DNA of 14,297 bases from an uncultured Collinsella sp. (GTDB lineage Bacteria > Actinomycetota > Coriobacteriia > Coriobacteriales > Coriobacteriaceae), in NCBI GenBank assembly GCA_900552875.1, contig USCS01000018.1:1-14297 (forward strand), given 5' to 3'. The notes under the pieces were generated by a model. It was given only the letters and a program-made list of their open reading frames with translations. It was not told the origin of the DNA and made no database searches. The position numbers and the translations under genes are program-made. Shown piece by piece: positions 13,443 to 14,297 of the stretch (position 1 is its first letter; each line of letters starts with the position of its first letter).

Positions 13443-14261
13443 ATGCCTCAGACTTACACCTTTGCCTCGTGGAACGTTAACGGCCTGCGCGCCGTGCTCA
13501 AAAAGGACCCGAGCTTTATTCAAATCGCACAAGAACTCGACGTCGATATCCTGGCGCTGCAAGAGACCAAGCTGCAAGAAGGCCAGGTTGATATTGACCT
13601 GCCCGGCTATCACCAAACCTGGAGCTACGCCGAGCGTAAAGGCTATTCGGGCACTGCGGTCTTTAGCCGCCAGGAACCGCTGCGCGTGCTGCACGCCGAC
13701 GCGCTGTTACCCTACGCCGGCGAGGGCGAGGCGGCCGAGCTCGTCGCCCAAGCCGCAACCGAGGGCCGCGTCTGCGCGTTGGAGTTCGACAAGTTCTGGT
13801 TTGTGGATGTCTACACTCCCAACGCGCAAAACGAACTCGCCCGCATCGACGTGCGCATGGCCTGGGATGATGCCTATCGCGGCTTTTTGAGCGCGCTCGA
13901 GCGCGAGACCGGCAAACCCGTCGTGACCTGCGGCGACTTTAACGTTGCGCACGAGGAGATCGACCTTAAGAACCCCAAGTCCAACCGCGGCAACGCAGGC
14001 TTTTCGGACGAGGAGCGCGGCAAGTTTACCGAACTGCTCAACGCCGGCTTTACCGATACCTGGCGCGCGGCAAACCCCGACGTCGAGAGCGTTTACAGCT
14101 GGTGGAGCTACCGCTTTAATGCCCGCAAGAACAACGCCGGCTGGCGCATCGATTACTTCTTGGTAAGTGATTCAATCGCCAATACCGTGCGCGACACCGG
14201 TATCCGCGGCGATATCTTCGGCAGCGACCACTGCCCCGTCACCCTCACGCTAGAGCTCTAG
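13443..14261 (+). CDS. xth: Exodeoxyribonuclease III / AP endonuclease (Xth family)
   Basis: 272-residue Mg-dependent nuclease of base-excision repair: cleaves 5' of abasic sites and trims DNA 3' ends. Motifs of the EEP fold: SWNVNGLRA (9-17, N11 and N13), LQETK (39-43, E41), SGTAVFSR (69-76), Y124 in VYTPN, GDFNVAH (164-170, D165, N167, H170), WWSYR (220-224), WRIDYFLVS (234-242, D237) and the terminal SDHCPV (261-266, D262 and H263). All catalytic residues are present. A slightly long loop (YAGEGEAAELVAQAATEGR, 91-109) precedes the EGR element. Start ATG 13443 follows AAAGGA with a four-to-five-base gap. It is divergent from cobB and appears monocistronic as far as the window shows. No clear promoter was recognised in the 135-base divergent gap. 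Confidence 0.96.
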   Translation: MPQTYTFASWNVNGLRAVLKKDPSFIQIAQELDVDILALQETKLQEGQVDIDLPGYHQTWSYAERKGYSGTAVFSRQEPLRVLHADALLPYAGEGEAAELVAQAATEGRVCALEFDKFWFVDVYTPNAQNELARIDVRMAWDDAYRGFLSALERETGKPVVTCGDFNVAHEEIDLKNPKSNRGNAGFSDEERGKFTELLNAGFTDTWRAANPDVESVYSWWSYRFNARKNNAGWRIDYFLVSDSIANTVRDTGIRGDIFGSDHCPVTLTLEL

Positions 14262-14280
14262 CCCCAAGTAATTCCTGGGG
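14262..14280 (+). other. Small hairpin after the xth stop codon
   Basis: CCCCA and TGGGG pair across a 9-base loop immediately after the stop. No T-run follows in the remaining 17 bases, so I cannot call it a terminator. It may be cut by the window edge or be part of a longer repeat. Confidence 0.25.
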
Positions 14281-14297
14281 GACAGAGAAAAACAGAT

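Overview
The window looks like chromosomal DNA of a high-GC anaerobic actinobacterium, most likely class Coriobacteriia and perhaps Collinsella. This rests on protein style, GC-rich codon use and the presence of an Ech-type membrane hydrogenase module. It is inferred from gene content and is not proven.

Layout. (1) 1-3909, minus strand: part of an energy-converting (group 4, Ech/Hyc-like) hydrogenase operon. The transcription order is EchA-EchB, then EchC, then EchD, which is the echABCD order except that A and B are fused in one 960-residue frame. The last gene runs off the left edge. (2) 4051-4564: a solitary HTH protein resembling an IS3/IS150 OrfA, with its own promoter and terminator and no OrfB. 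(3) 4935-7047: a 676-residue flavin/iron-sulphur ene-reductase of the 2,4-dienoyl-CoA reductase/enoate reductase/BaiH superfamily, with its own promoter and strong terminator. (4) 7102-7323: three palindromic repeats forming a regular array of six 15-bp sites, alternating in orientation, about every 40 bp. (5) 7371-7549: an initiator tRNA-fMet gene (minus) with promoter and terminator, divergent from coaX (type III pantothenate kinase, plus, 7686-8459). (6) 8513-9916: a lower-GC AAA_14/DUF4143 ATPase gene bracketed by three copies of another palindromic repeat. (7) 10015-13307, minus: a sirtuin deacylase (cobB), then a fused dihydropteroate synthase-HPPK (folP-folK) with a long low-complexity insertion inside the FolP domain, then a degenerate biotin-protein-ligase-like protein whose start directly abuts the folK stop. 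(8) 13443-14261, plus: exodeoxyribonuclease III, divergent from cobB.

How the parts work together. The hydrogenase subunits would form the membrane arm (ion pump plus quinone-site-like subunit) and the electron-transfer small subunit of an H2-evolving, ion-translocating complex. folP-folK supplies two consecutive steps of folate synthesis and coaX the first step of coenzyme A synthesis. The remaining genes are single functions. The least ordinary material is the two unrelated families of palindromic repeats, the EchA-EchB fusion, the insertion in FolP, and the biotin-ligase-like protein that lacks its catalytic lysines.
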